Of a DNA stretch of 64,000 nt, positions 11,804-23,107 are shown in pieces. Position 1 is the stretch's first letter. Each line of letters opens with the position of its first letter. The notes below the pieces were generated by a model that saw nothing but the letters and a program-made list of their open reading frames with translations, had not been told where the DNA came from and ran no database searches. The translations under genes and the position numbers were made by a program. This DNA is from Siniperca chuatsi (lineage: Eukaryota; Chordata; Actinopteri; Centrarchiformes; Sinipercidae): assembly GCF_020085105.1 (NCBI RefSeq), contig NC_058058.1:2551587-2615586 (forward strand). The letters are read 5' to 3'.

Positions 11804-12364
11804 ATGAGACTTTCTTTCCATCCCGGTGCCTCACAGCTCGCCCTCCTCTCCCTCGCCCTCCTCTGCTCCATCCCACGGACCGTCACATCATACCCCCACT
11901 TCCCCACCGCCTTCCTGCCCACAGTGGACGGACCCGAGCTGGAGTCTGGCCTGCTGCACCTCCAGGCTGCTCAGGAAGACCCGAGGGACGACTGTCTCGT
12001 CCAGCCCGACACCTGGGCCGAGTGGCCTCAAGACCCCCGGCCAGCCCTGCTTGAGCCCGGGGACGAGGAAGGCAGGTCCTGGGAAGAGGAGGTGCTGCCG
12101 AGGGCCCAGAGAGGGGACCTGGCGGCCTGGCCGCTGTCGCCCTTCCCCGGGGGTCACTCTCTGGAGAGCATGCACTACCAGGAGGGAGGAGAGGGGGAGG
12201 ACGGAGGGAAGAGAAATGAAGCGCTGACCTCCATCGCTGGAGGACTCCAAGCTGTGAGCCGGGAGAAAGGAGGATTCGGTTTCCGCTTTGGGAGGAAAAG
12301 ATGGACTGACAGGGGATGGAAGGATGAAGGGAGGGCGAGCACAGAGGAGAATAAGTGGAAGTGA
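11804..12364 (+). CDS. qrfp: QRFP (26RFa/P518-type) RFamide neuropeptide precursor
   Basis: A 186-residue secreted precursor in one exon. The start is the ATG lying directly after the acceptor tttccag; an ATG further upstream is in the intron. Residues about 8-30 form a hydrophobic signal peptide (QLALLSLALLCSIPRTVTS). Near the C-terminus a GKR site precedes a 25-residue segment starting NEALTSIAGG and ending KGGFGFRF, then G (amide donor) and the dibasic RKR. That is the QRFP family layout; mammals have GGFSFRF-G-R. The amidated peptide acts on QRFPR (GPR103), a Gq/Gi-coupled receptor linked to feeding and arousal. A 20-residue tail (WTDRGWKDEG...) follows the processing site. The proregion is acidic and poorly conserved, as usual for this family. 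The 3'UTR likely ends after AATAAA at 13074-13079. Confidence 0.93.
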   Translation: MRLSFHPGASQLALLSLALLCSIPRTVTSYPHFPTAFLPTVDGPELESGLLHLQAAQEDPRDDCLVQPDTWAEWPQDPRPALLEPGDEEGRSWEEEVLPRAQRGDLAAWPLSPFPGGHSLESMHYQEGGEGEDGGKRNEALTSIAGGLQAVSREKGGFGFRFGRKRWTDRGWKDEGRASTEENKWK

Positions 12365-13073
12365 TGAGGGAGGGGTTTCAACGGGAAGCAAAAAGGAGTT
12401 TGAAAGTAGATAAAGAGGGCGAAGCTGTGAGGAGATGATTCAGAAAACAGGCTTCTTTCCATGTGAGGGGGGTGATACACTCAGCAATTTTCTAGGCAGC
12501 AAAGATGGCTTCCAGCAACAGGCAATAAACAGAGTATGCAGAGTATTTAAATGATTCATGGCAACCAAACGTTGCTGGAGAAGTTGCCCAGTGGATCACT
12601 GCCTTGAAAATAAGAAGCAGTACAAGGTTTAGGGCAGACTGCACTTAAGCTTGAGGAAATATTCGACATAACAGGACGAAGAAAATAAACAGATGTTATT
12701 TAACGCCCGTATCAACACGACAAAATCACCGTCATTTAAATTTGAAAGCGTAACAAAACTGAAGTGCATGAATGGTAGTATATGGATTCAACACTGCACA
12801 AAGTGCCACACTGGGATCTAAAATGTTCTGCCAGTGTTTCACCTTCTGTGTTTGCTTCTGTGAATCAGGGCGCAAAGAAAGCAGTGAGACACTTCTTTTT
12901 TTAGTGACTGGATGTACACAAAGACAGAAAGAGATCAAACGTTTAGGCTTCTCTGCAAAAGTGAATGTAAATGTTAAAGTATCCAAAACAGTGTAATAAT
13001 ATATGTACATAGATATATACTGGAAGCAGGCCTTTGTAAATGTGTTAATTTGTTGGCTTGAATATAAGCAATG

Positions 13074-13079
13074 AATAAA
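13074..13079 (+). terminator. qrfp: Polyadenylation signal of qrfp
   Basis: AATAAA about 710 bases after the qrfp stop. No earlier AATAAA close to the end of a plausible 3'UTR is better placed, although aataaa-containing words also occur near 12525 and 12686. Confidence 0.5.
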
Positions 13080-13174
13080 GAGCTGGGAGTTGCAGACTGT
13101 AACACAAAACTCTCAACACAGATTTTGGGGTCAGATGTTTGATTCTTTCAACAACCTGTCGAAGTGTCACCAGC

Positions 13175-13317
13175 AACACCAGTGGTGCAGGAAGTATTCA
13201 CATCCTTTACTTCAGGAAAAGTACTGATACCACGCTGGGAAAAAATACTCTGTTACAAGTAAAAGTCCTGCATTGAAGATGAAAAGTATGTAGCCTAAGT
13301 ATAATCAGGAAAATGTA
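13175..13317. repeat. Extra direct copy of the palindrome's outer end
   Basis: The text gtggtgcaggaagtattcac...ctgttacaagtaaaagtcct...ataatcagga repeats, in the same direction, the sequence found at 13358-13500 inside the left arm. The outermost family unit is therefore present twice on the left side and once, inverted, on the right. Confidence 0.7.
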
Positions 13318-14941
13318 CTGGATGAAATGTAGCTCATATTATTATCACATATTACCAGTGGTGGAGGAAGTATGCAGCTCCTTTACTTCAGTAAAAGTAC
13401 TAATACCACACAGTGAAAAAACTCTGTTACAAGTAAAAGTCCTGCATTAAAAATGTAACTTAAGTATAAGTAGGCCTATGTAGGTATAATCAGGAAAGCA
13501 GAAAAATGTCCCCTGTGACTTATACTATTATACATCATGTCATCAGATTATTATTCCTCATGCATTAATGTAAAGCAGGATGTTGCTGCTGCAGCTGGTT
13601 GAGCTGGAGCTCATGTTGAGCTGTTTCGTATCGAACTGCAGCCAACGATTATTTTCATTCTGGATTAATCTGCTGATTATTTTCTCCATTAATCGATTGA
13701 TTGATTGGTTTGTAAAAACTCTGAAAACAGTGATTAATGCCGTCACGACGACCCAGAGCCCAAAGTGACGCCTTCACGATGTTGTTGTGTCCGACCGACA
13801 GTCCAAACCTCAACGTTATTAACAAAACATTCAAATCATTAAAAGCAAAAGCAGCAAATCTTCACATTTGTGAAGCTGGAAATGTTTTACATGAAAAATG
13901 ACAAACGATTATCATCATTTCTGCTGTACTTGTATATATATACATTTCAACAACAAGGCAATTTAAAGTGCTTTACATAAAACATAAAAGGGGCAACAGA
14001 AAAAGAGTTAAATAGATAATAGAAACAAGATAAAAACAGGACCATAAAAGTTACAGTGCAGTGTAAGAAATGAATCATTATTTGATTTAATAAAAGTACT
14101 TGATTTAACAGAACTGAGTTGCAGCAGACCTGCAGTTTTCTGGGAGTTTGTTCCAGATATGTGGTGCATAAAAACTGAGCTGTATAAACTGTTGGGTAGT
14201 TTAATTCATTATCTATTTAACTCTTTTTAATTGTTTTTAAATGTCTTTTTCTGTTGCCCCATGTTGCTTTTATGTTTTATGTAAAGCACTTTGAATTGCC
14301 TTGTTGTTGAAATGTATATATATACACAACTACAGCAGAAATGATGATAATCGTTTGTCATTTTTCATGTAAAACATTTCCAGCTTCACAAATGTGAAGA
14401 TTTGCTGCTTTTGCTTTTAATGATTTGAATGTTTTGTTAATAACGTTGAGGTTTGGACTGTCGGTCGGACACAACAACATCGTGAAGGCGTCACTTTGGG
14501 CTCTGGGTCGTCGTGACGGCCTTTCTCACTTCTTTTAGAGTTTTTACAAACCAAACAGTCAATCGATTAATGGAGAAAATAATCAGCAGATTAATCCAGA
14601 ATGAAAATAATCGTCGGCTGCAGTCCGATACGAAACAGTTCAACATGAGCTCCAGCTCAACCAGCTGCAGCAGCAACATCCTGCTTTACATTAATGCACG
14701 AGGAATAATAATCTGATGACATGATGTATAATAGTATAAGTCACAGGGGACATTTTTCTGCTTTCCTGATTATACCTACATAGGCCTACTTATACTTAAG
14801 TAACATTTTTAATGCAGGACTTTTACTTGTAACAGAGTTTTTTCACTGTGTGGTATTAGTACTTTTACTGAAGTAAAGGAGCTGCATACTTCCTCCACCA
14901 CTGGTAATATGTGATAATAATATGAGCTACATTTCATCCAG
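13318..14941. repeat. Long imperfect palindrome, about 0.7-kb arms around a 0.2-kb spacer
   Basis: The left arm (13318 to about 14020) and right arm (about 14212 to 14941) are reverse complements with few differences. Two mirror-image frames of about 62 codons (13558-13746 minus and 14513-14716 plus) share the peptide SSSSTSCSSNILLYIN. The outer ends read ctggatgaaatgtagc and its complement. Each arm contains parts of three dispersed families (ccagtggtgg, gattaatcgat and gtgctttacataa), so this is either a foldback composite element or a local inverted duplication. No gene lies between 13100 and 15130. Confidence 0.9.
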
Positions 14942-15011
14942 CAGGCCCTTTATTTCATAACACTTATCTCCTGTTGGGCTGTCTGACCAAAACCTTCTTT
15001 GTTGTAATCTG

Positions 15012-15043
15012 CCTAGCAACCTGTTCTGAATTATTTGATTGGG
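15012..15043 (+). promoter_or_regulatory. X-box/Y-box-like MHC promoter module
   Basis: cctagcaac (15012-15020) equals the 5' half of the MHC X1 box, the RFX site, as in HLA-DRA. GATTGGG (15037-15043) is an inverted CCAAT Y box for NF-Y. They lie about 95 bases before the leader exon at 15134. The X-to-Y spacing is about 11 bases, roughly one helical turn, shorter than in HLA-DRA as I recall it, and no clear X2/CRE half is visible between them. Confidence 0.5.
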
Positions 15044-15133
15044 TGATTCGCGCAGAGTAAACCAGAACAGCAGGCCACTTCTGTCGTCCCGAGCAGCTTT
15101 TGTCCTTACCAGAAGTTTTCTCCTTTTAAAACC

Positions 15134-15206
15134 ATGAATCGACCAACAACCTGGATGTTTTTGTTTCTTCCGTTAATGTGGCTGAATTTACAGCCAACTG
15201 TAAGCG
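15134..15206 (+). CDS. MHC class I-type leader exon (first of two candidates)
   Basis: ATG opens MNRPTTWMFLFLPLMWLN..., a typical signal peptide, ending AGC G before the donor gtaagt. The split phase (one base of a Gly or Glu codon) is exactly what the alpha1 exon at 19491 needs. It is therefore either an alternative, more distal first exon of the class I gene below or the orphan leader of a class I gene whose body is lost. The X/Y-box-like promoter directly upstream favours a real MHC promoter. No alpha1 exon is recognised between 15207 and 16445. Confidence 0.6.
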
Positions 15207-16445
15207 GTAAGTTAACTGTCGTCAGTCACTTTTATAAAACGGAAGTTAAAAAAAAAAAAAAAAAACAACGTCTCTAACTGACAGCAGTTTGCAGTTAACG
15301 TTGCTTAGCTAACGGTTAACGGTTAACCAACGGTTTAGAGACGTTAATTTTTTTTTAAAAGTTAGCTAGCTAATTAACACATTCATAGACGCATTTTAGA
15401 AGAAAGACGATGTGTACCAAAACCTACTTGCCCTACCTAACAACCTGCCTGTTAGTGTCGCTTCTCTAGTCTGTGTTGGGCCTGTACCGTCGCCATATCC
15501 AGAAATGTGACCGTTTAAAACTATTTTTAGTTTTGGCTAGCGTTAACACTTCATTTCTCCAGCTTCATGATTTTTTCCAATTATATTATGTCAGCAATTT
15601 AGGGCGTATTAATATAATGTTAACGACCTGGTTATAACGATATATTATCATATATTTATAGCATTACATTACATAACGTTATAGCGTTAGCTATTGTCTT
15701 AATCCAATTCATATTTAATATTAAAATTATATCATGGTAACGTTAGGTAATATATGTGATTTATTCTTTGTCGGACATCTTTCCATTGCACTTAACAGAT
15801 GTATGAAAAAATTATAATGCTATAACTATATGTAGCTAATATAACATTGGGTTTCTTATAAAATAATATGTAGTTATCATCAGAATCAGAAATACTTCCC
15901 CGTAGGAAAACTCTTTGTTAGGCTATGTTATTTGCTAGACGTCTTTTCAGTGCAGTGAAGTAAATTATTTCAAACGAATGATAACTTGCAGTCAGCTTGG
16001 CCTGTATTACAAACTTATTGCCTGTCCGATGGACGATGAACTTGATCCACTTGATCACAGCAAAACAACAAACAGCAACCAGGAAGCTGCAGTCGTGGTG
16101 CGTTCACCGATACGCGTCCTGCTATTTTATGTAAATATGTATTATACTTAGATTTATAGAAATACATATTTTGCAATAACAGTCCTTATGGTTAGTTTGG
16201 TGTGTCAGTTACGTGAGTGAAATGATCCCATGCAGCAAAAAGTACTTGAAAAGTTGGATGTGAATGGAATGCGACGTAACATTTGTAATTTACGAGCGGC
16301 CCTGAATGCAGCATGTCAACAGTCTACGGGAAGCAGGAAGCAGACAGCACAGTAACCGCGGAGTGACACCGAGAAACAACACGGTCCCACAGCGGGATAA
16401 AACTTGAGTTTTAGAGACGAGAAAGGAGTCCGGCTTGCGGTGGAA

Positions 16446-19400
16446 ATGTCTCTAATCGCGGTTTTGGTCCTGCTGGGGACAGGACTGACGGTAAACAGCG
16501 GTAAGTTGAGAGTTTTCTGACACGTTAACGTGGCTCGTTAAAAGTGAAAGTAAAAGAGGCGAAGTTGTGACGTCTTTAAAATTCGGACTTTCGTTAGTTA
16601 TTTTAGTTTAATTTGTTAAAAATGGGCGTTGAGTGTTTTCATATTTGGTAATGTTCACTTATTCTATATATGCCCCGTGCATCAAAACAAACAAGAAGAA
16701 ATGGATTGACTGCTTCCAGATCCTTAGTAATTTAGGCGGTGTGTATAACATGTCGTCAGCGATACATGAACAGTATGACGCAAATTAAGCTATTTACTTA
16801 TTTCTGTAATTAATTCTGGATTAATCGTTTTTACATGGTCTGAAATGTCAAAATGGTGAAAAATCATAATTTTCTAAAGCCCAGGGGGACGTCTATTTGG
16901 TTTTTAATCAGTTTGTTTTGTCTAGCAGTCCAAAAGCTAAATAACTAATATATTTAATTTGCCATACCATAGGAAAGAAAAGCCGGAGATCACCATAACT
17001 GAGCCCCTGAGAATGTTTGGTGTTTGGTGGTCCATTGTCAGTATAGTCGGTATATTGATTGATTAATCGGCTAATCGTTTCAGCTGTAAACAACATCGAT
17101 ATACAAATAAAGTGGAGAAAATTCAGGAAAGTACAGGTGAGGTTAAAAAAACAGGTTAGCCGGTGTCAGCAGGTCTATCATTGGCATCAGAGAGATAATA
17201 GACGTGATGATTCACTGTATATTCTCTTAAAGAAAAAATACTTTTAGGTTACATCAGTCAGGAGAAATAGTTTTTGCATGAAATATAAAAACATCCACAT
17301 TTTTAAAAAATGGTGGGCACAATGAATCAAGCTTTTATGAAAAGGATTGCTGCTCAAGAGATCAGATTGATCTATCAGTTACCGGAGGAACTCATGGAAA
17401 AGCTATAGTCTTATTCTGAGACTTGAAAGAATTGTTGCACATACTGTAGTATCTCCTTATCAGAGACATAAAGACAGGTTGTACGAGTGTTTATTGCTCT
17501 TTTCACCGCCCTTTGACTGCTGTCACTGAGCTGGACGGACAACATTGTTGAAATATCTGTGACATGATAAGCACAGTCAGAACTGGCTTATAAACAAAGT
17601 TGGACTGTAAAAGTTTGATTTCCTTGTTCTTTCTTGTTTTCTTTCTAACTGGAGCTTGAAGCCAATGCGGTTATATAAGCATTTGAGAGTTTAAAAAATT
17701 CAATAGCCATATATTGGCCAATATTAATTTTATTTTTACATAAATACATAACTTATCTTTGGCATTTCTGTACTGCAATTTCTTGGTACTTAGTGTCAGA
17801 CATATATACCAATATATCTGACTAAACGAGCTTTTCAAGAGTCTGTAAACACAGGAGGCATTACAGGAAGTCTGACGAGAAAAGATACGCTTTCGTTTTA
17901 AAATGTGCTCGACCACAAAGAAGTCCTGTGGCTGAACAGATCCTGTGTGACACTGACGGAGAACTGAAGCTGCCGTTGCACTGCTGATTAGAGCGGAAAC
18001 AATTAATCAAATAGCTGATTAGTTGATTGACAGAAAATGAATAGACAACTATTTTGATAATTGATTAATTGCTTAAGTCAGTTTTTCGACATCCTTTGGT
18101 TCCTGCTGCTCAGTTATGAGGATTAGCTGTTTGTCTTATGTGGTAGTAAACCGAAAATCTTTGGGTTTGAGACTGCTGGTCAGATGAAACAAGCAATCTG
18201 TAGAGGTCACTTTGGGTTTTAGGAAATTATGAGGGGCATTTTTCACAACTTCTGATATTTTACAGACCAAAAGATTATTGATTTAATCAAGAAAATAATT
18301 GTCAGGTCAATCAAAGAAAGTATTTACCAGTTGCAGCCTATTGCTGGTGTGCTGACTTCACTCTGCAGTCTGTGTAGACACGGTGTTGGTTACATAACTG
18401 CTTTGCAACTCGCTCAAGCTTTGTTGGCTGAAACTTTAAGAAGACCTGTGTAAACTATAGTGCAATGCATTTGCCCAGTGTATTTTACACAATTACTAAA
18501 ATTTGCTTATTTTGTAAAAACATAATCTGTACGGAATCGGCTCACAGCTATAGTTGTTGGTCTGTTCATTTCCAGACAGACTAGAAATGTAAAACACGTC
18601 TCTACCCTGCTACCAAAAAGCTACCAAATGCTGGATATAGGTGGTTATTTATTTATTGAACAAACTGTAACAAAAGTTACACTGAATAAAGGAAAATAAT
18701 AACAATATGTATATCTCAAATGAAGCCCATACTGTGCCTCGTTGTCTCGCTACCTCAAACCCTCCCACCCTCTAGGCATCAGTTACTATCAACAAAGTTC
18801 AGATATAATGGAAAAAACCCATTTCAAAACATAATGATACAAAAAATTAAACAAGAATGAACTAAAACACAAAGTTGAAAAAATCCCTTCAGATACTGTC
18901 AGGGCGACTTTTAAGATCATGGAAGTATTGGATCGTAGGACCCAGAGTGGTGTAATACTTGTTGGTAGAGGTTCTTAGTGCTAGCTTTATTTTCCGGAGG
19001 TTTCCTAAACTTCATCAGGTCTAATTACTTTTAGTTTAATAAAATTCTTCACCTGGCCAATAATGACACAAATGTTAAGAGTATTTTTAACTTATCGTTC
19101 AGTGGTTGTTCATTGACTGAAATCCCAAAGGTAGGTGTCCAAGTGTTTTGACTCATGGTGTGCCTAAATATTGGGTGGATGTTCAAAGATGCTTTGCCCA
19201 GTAAATAGATAAGGACTCAACCCAAGACATTCAATTCAATTCACTTTAATTTATATAGCGCCAATTCATAACAGAAGTTCTCTCATTGCACTTTTCCTAT
19301 AGAGCAGGTCCAGACCGGACTCTTTATAATATTATTTACAGAGACCCAACAAATCCCACCATGAGCAAGCACTTGGCGACAGCGGCAAGGAAAAACATCC

Positions 19401-22400
19401 TTGAAAAAAAACATGTTAGTCAAGTCTATTGGTGTTTATCTGCCTTGTCTAATAGATATTTGTCTGTCTTTCTACCTGTGTGACTCTCAGAGAAGCATTC
19501 CCTCACTTACATCTACACGGCCCTCTCCAAACCTGTCGGACTCCCCGGCATCCATGACTTCACAGCCATGGGTCTGCTGAACGACAGGATGATCGACTAC
19601 TTTGACAGTGAGAACCAGAAGAAAGTTCCCAAACAGACCTGGATGAAAGAGCGACTGCCTGCAGATTACTGGGACAAAGGCACACAGTCCCGCCAGAGCA
19701 AGCAGCAGTGGTTCAAAGTCAACATCGAAATCCTGATGCAACGAATGAGACAGAACGACACCGGTAAGATCCATGAAACGTGAAGGACCGGGACCACTTT
19801 TTGATGAAGACCATGAAATCAACAACTATAATAACTCTCTATAGATAATCGTTCAACCTAAAATAAAGTGTTTTTGGTGTTAAGTTACTCTTTAATGTTT
19901 AACCAGAAAACCACAAATATTCAAATGTGACCCACCTCATCATCGTGTCTGGCTATGGATCCTTTTCCTTGTTGTTAGTCATGTATTTAACTGTCCTGGC
20001 ATTATCTCTTGTTTCAGACGTCCATGTTCTTCAGTGGATGCACGGCTGTGAGGGCGTAACGCAGCCCGACGGCGAGATTAAGTTCCAACGCGGCATGGAC
20101 ATGTACAACTACGACGGAAACGACTTCCTGTCCTTCGACGACGCCCACGAAGTCTGGGTCGCCCCAACTCAAGAGGCCGAACAGACCAAGAGGAAGTGGG
20201 ATGAAGTCCAGGTCCTAAAAGAATACACCAAAGGCTACCTGGAGAACGAGTGTATTAGTTGGTTGAGCAAGTTCGTGAAATATGAGCAAAACCAGCTACA
20301 AAAGGCCTGTATGTATGACAGAAAATAATTTCTATATTTTTATATTCATTATTACTAGAGATAATAGACTTAGCTTTAGTGTTGAAGGACTACTGTGCAG
20401 GTTGTCAAAATATGAAACTAACGATTGATATTTACACAAAAACTGTTAAAAATGTGTACTGTGCCTGTTTGATTTCGCAGTAGAAGTTGTAGCGATAGAT
20501 TGTCTTTATTCTGAGTCATTCAGGTCATTATGAAGACATCAGTGGTACGAACAGTATCATATGTTTGGTGACATTGATCTGTAGCATACTGCAGATATGA
20601 ACTCTCTTTACGGTTTCTCTTTCCAGCTGCTCCAGCGGTGTACCTGTATACAAAGAAGACCAGAGTTGAGGCAAACATCATTTTGACGTGCCTGGCCACA
20701 GGTTTCTACCCAAAAGACATCGTCCTGCAGATCAAAAGGAACGGCCGTGTTCTAACGAGAGAGGACGGATTGATCTCCTCGGGCGTTCGACCAAATGAAG
20801 ACGAGACCTTCCAGAGGAGAGACAGCGTGGAGATTTTAAGGAGTGACGTGTCTACGTACACCTGTGAAGTGAATCACCCTGGATCCAGGTTGCATGTTGA
20901 GAAGGTCTGGGGTAAGAAACTTGTTCTTCTTCTTTGTTTATGGTAAGAAAGTCAAATTCAGGGAACACGACAACATTACTACAAGAAAGTTCGATGAGAC
21001 AAAAAATGCTCACTATCAGACGATTATACAGGATGCAACCAAGGCAACAGTCAGAAGGTGTGGAGAGTGATGGCCAAACCTGTGAGTTCGATCCAAGCTG
21101 TAATAAATCAGAATTGTCCTTTACATAACCAGATGTGTTTCTTCATAGAACAAACTAAAATCGCAACATTAATCATTTTTTTTCTGTTATTTCATGGTGC
21201 GGTGCAGTGAGAGTCCCCTAAAAGCTGCATATTAATACGATTAGAAATTCCTTCTTCTCCGGGAGATTATTTCCGTCATTGAAGATGGGGCTGGATGAAT
21301 TCATTTCTGTACCATAGCTATCAGTTACATGTGACGGCACAGAGCGCTTACTAAGCAAGGAGGAAGTATTTACAAGCAAGAATTGATTTTTGGAAATTTT
21401 GAACTTGCAGAAGGTAAGAATCCTTTTTGAGGCTCTAACATCCTCTTTTTCTGTTTCTCCCCAGCACAAATGACTAAATTCACGTTATTGTAATGTAATC
21501 AAATTGCAGCATTACTATCACTCAACGTCTACATTTTCATACATCAACACCATAGTAAATTGAATCTAACAAATAGAATTTATGTTAAAAGTGAACTGAA
21601 TATAAAACGAATGTGAATGTCTTCTGTGTTTTAGATCATACACTTCCTGGCTCTGGAGGAACCATCATTGGTGCAGTGGTCGCGGTGGTCCTGGTTGTGC
21701 TCATAATCGGTGTGGTGCTGGCTGTCTTGTACAAAAAGGGCGTGATTGGTAGGTGACATATATGAACCGGCACCTTTTCTGGCAGAACAATAAAGTGCTG
21801 TGCTTAATGAACAAATCTGAGATCATATATCTGCCACAATATAAAACACATAATACTGTGATGGAGGATTTTATCCATATCACCCACCCCTAATACAAAC
21901 GTGCTAAACATTAGCATGTTACCATGCTAACTGTAAGCATGTTTAATGCCATGTAAATGTCACGACATGTACTTCCACAAATGAACAAAGTCCATTCATC
22001 TGTAATCCAGAAGAAACAGAAGGGTTGCTTCTGTTTTCAATATGATCTATGATCCCTCAGTTATTCAAATGAGTATTATTTACTGAGCCTCCATAAGATA
22101 AGTCCCATAAGATTGTTTTTATTTATTTCGTTAGAACAAAATATTATGTGAAAAAGATACATACTGTACAGTATAGTGTGCACACAAGTTGTTAACATAA
22201 CAAGATCATTTACGGTGCTTTCATATGGTAGAAAAGGTTTCAGTCGTTTCAAGACGTTTCAGAATCTTGATTCTGAAAACAGAGTCCAGATGACTACGAT
22301 TGAAACCTTTTCTACGATGGAACACTCCTGGATGAATGAGGGACTACTCCGTCATGCTTTCATATGGTTTTTCTCTACCATGCAGCTTGCCCTCATCTCC

Positions 22401-23063
22401 GCAAAATTGAGAGAATAAAATTTGATACATTTTTGCCGAGTCTGTACTCTGCAAAAATGCTCCACTCTGTAACACCACTGTACAATTGTTCGAACATCAA
22501 CAACAGAGTGACACATCTTCTCTAGTTTCAGGAATCACATTCTCCCAGTTAAACTTTAATTTATATCATTGTTGGTTTTGGTCTTTTTTATTGTGATTTA
22601 TTGACAATAAGAAAAATACTGAATAACGCCAACCTTATCCTTTTAAGTTAGTCCTGCCCAGACTGTAACCTCTGTACAATGAACTTTACATGGACTGTTC
22701 CAGTTTGTTTGTTTTTATAAACAGCTGCACAAATTCAAGTTGTAGGTTCTCCCCAGGCTTTATTTCTCTGCTATGAATTCTATTAAAGTTAGAAATGTTA
22801 TTACATTTTAAGTGTTTTTCTGCGAATGGTATTTATATTGTTATAACCCTGACTCAGAAGGAGGAAACCCAAAAGTCTGGTCAAACTAAATTTAAGTTTA
22901 TAAATTTTGTCTAAACATAATTACAAAATGCAAAGAAATGGTCGCATTGTTACGTAAAAGTTATCCATTTCTGTTGGTAGTGGTTGTTTTAAAAAGATTT
23001 CTCATGCTGTCGATGTTCTGAAAACAGTCAGGAGATGATCGGCCTTAATGTTTCTTCTCTCTC

Positions 23064-23107
<44 letters not shown>

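Noticed and set aside
11888-12480. Long minus-strand frames opposite qrfp (167 and 101 codons)
   Set aside because: They mirror the GC-rich qrfp coding exon and show no domain; qrfp has a signal peptide and the RFamide motif.
19927-20328. Alternative start giving alpha2 a hydrophobic leader from the preceding intron
   Set aside because: The apparent start is GTG. The only ATG (19981) is ATT in copy 2, and the hydrophobic text is simply the pyrimidine-rich acceptor region.
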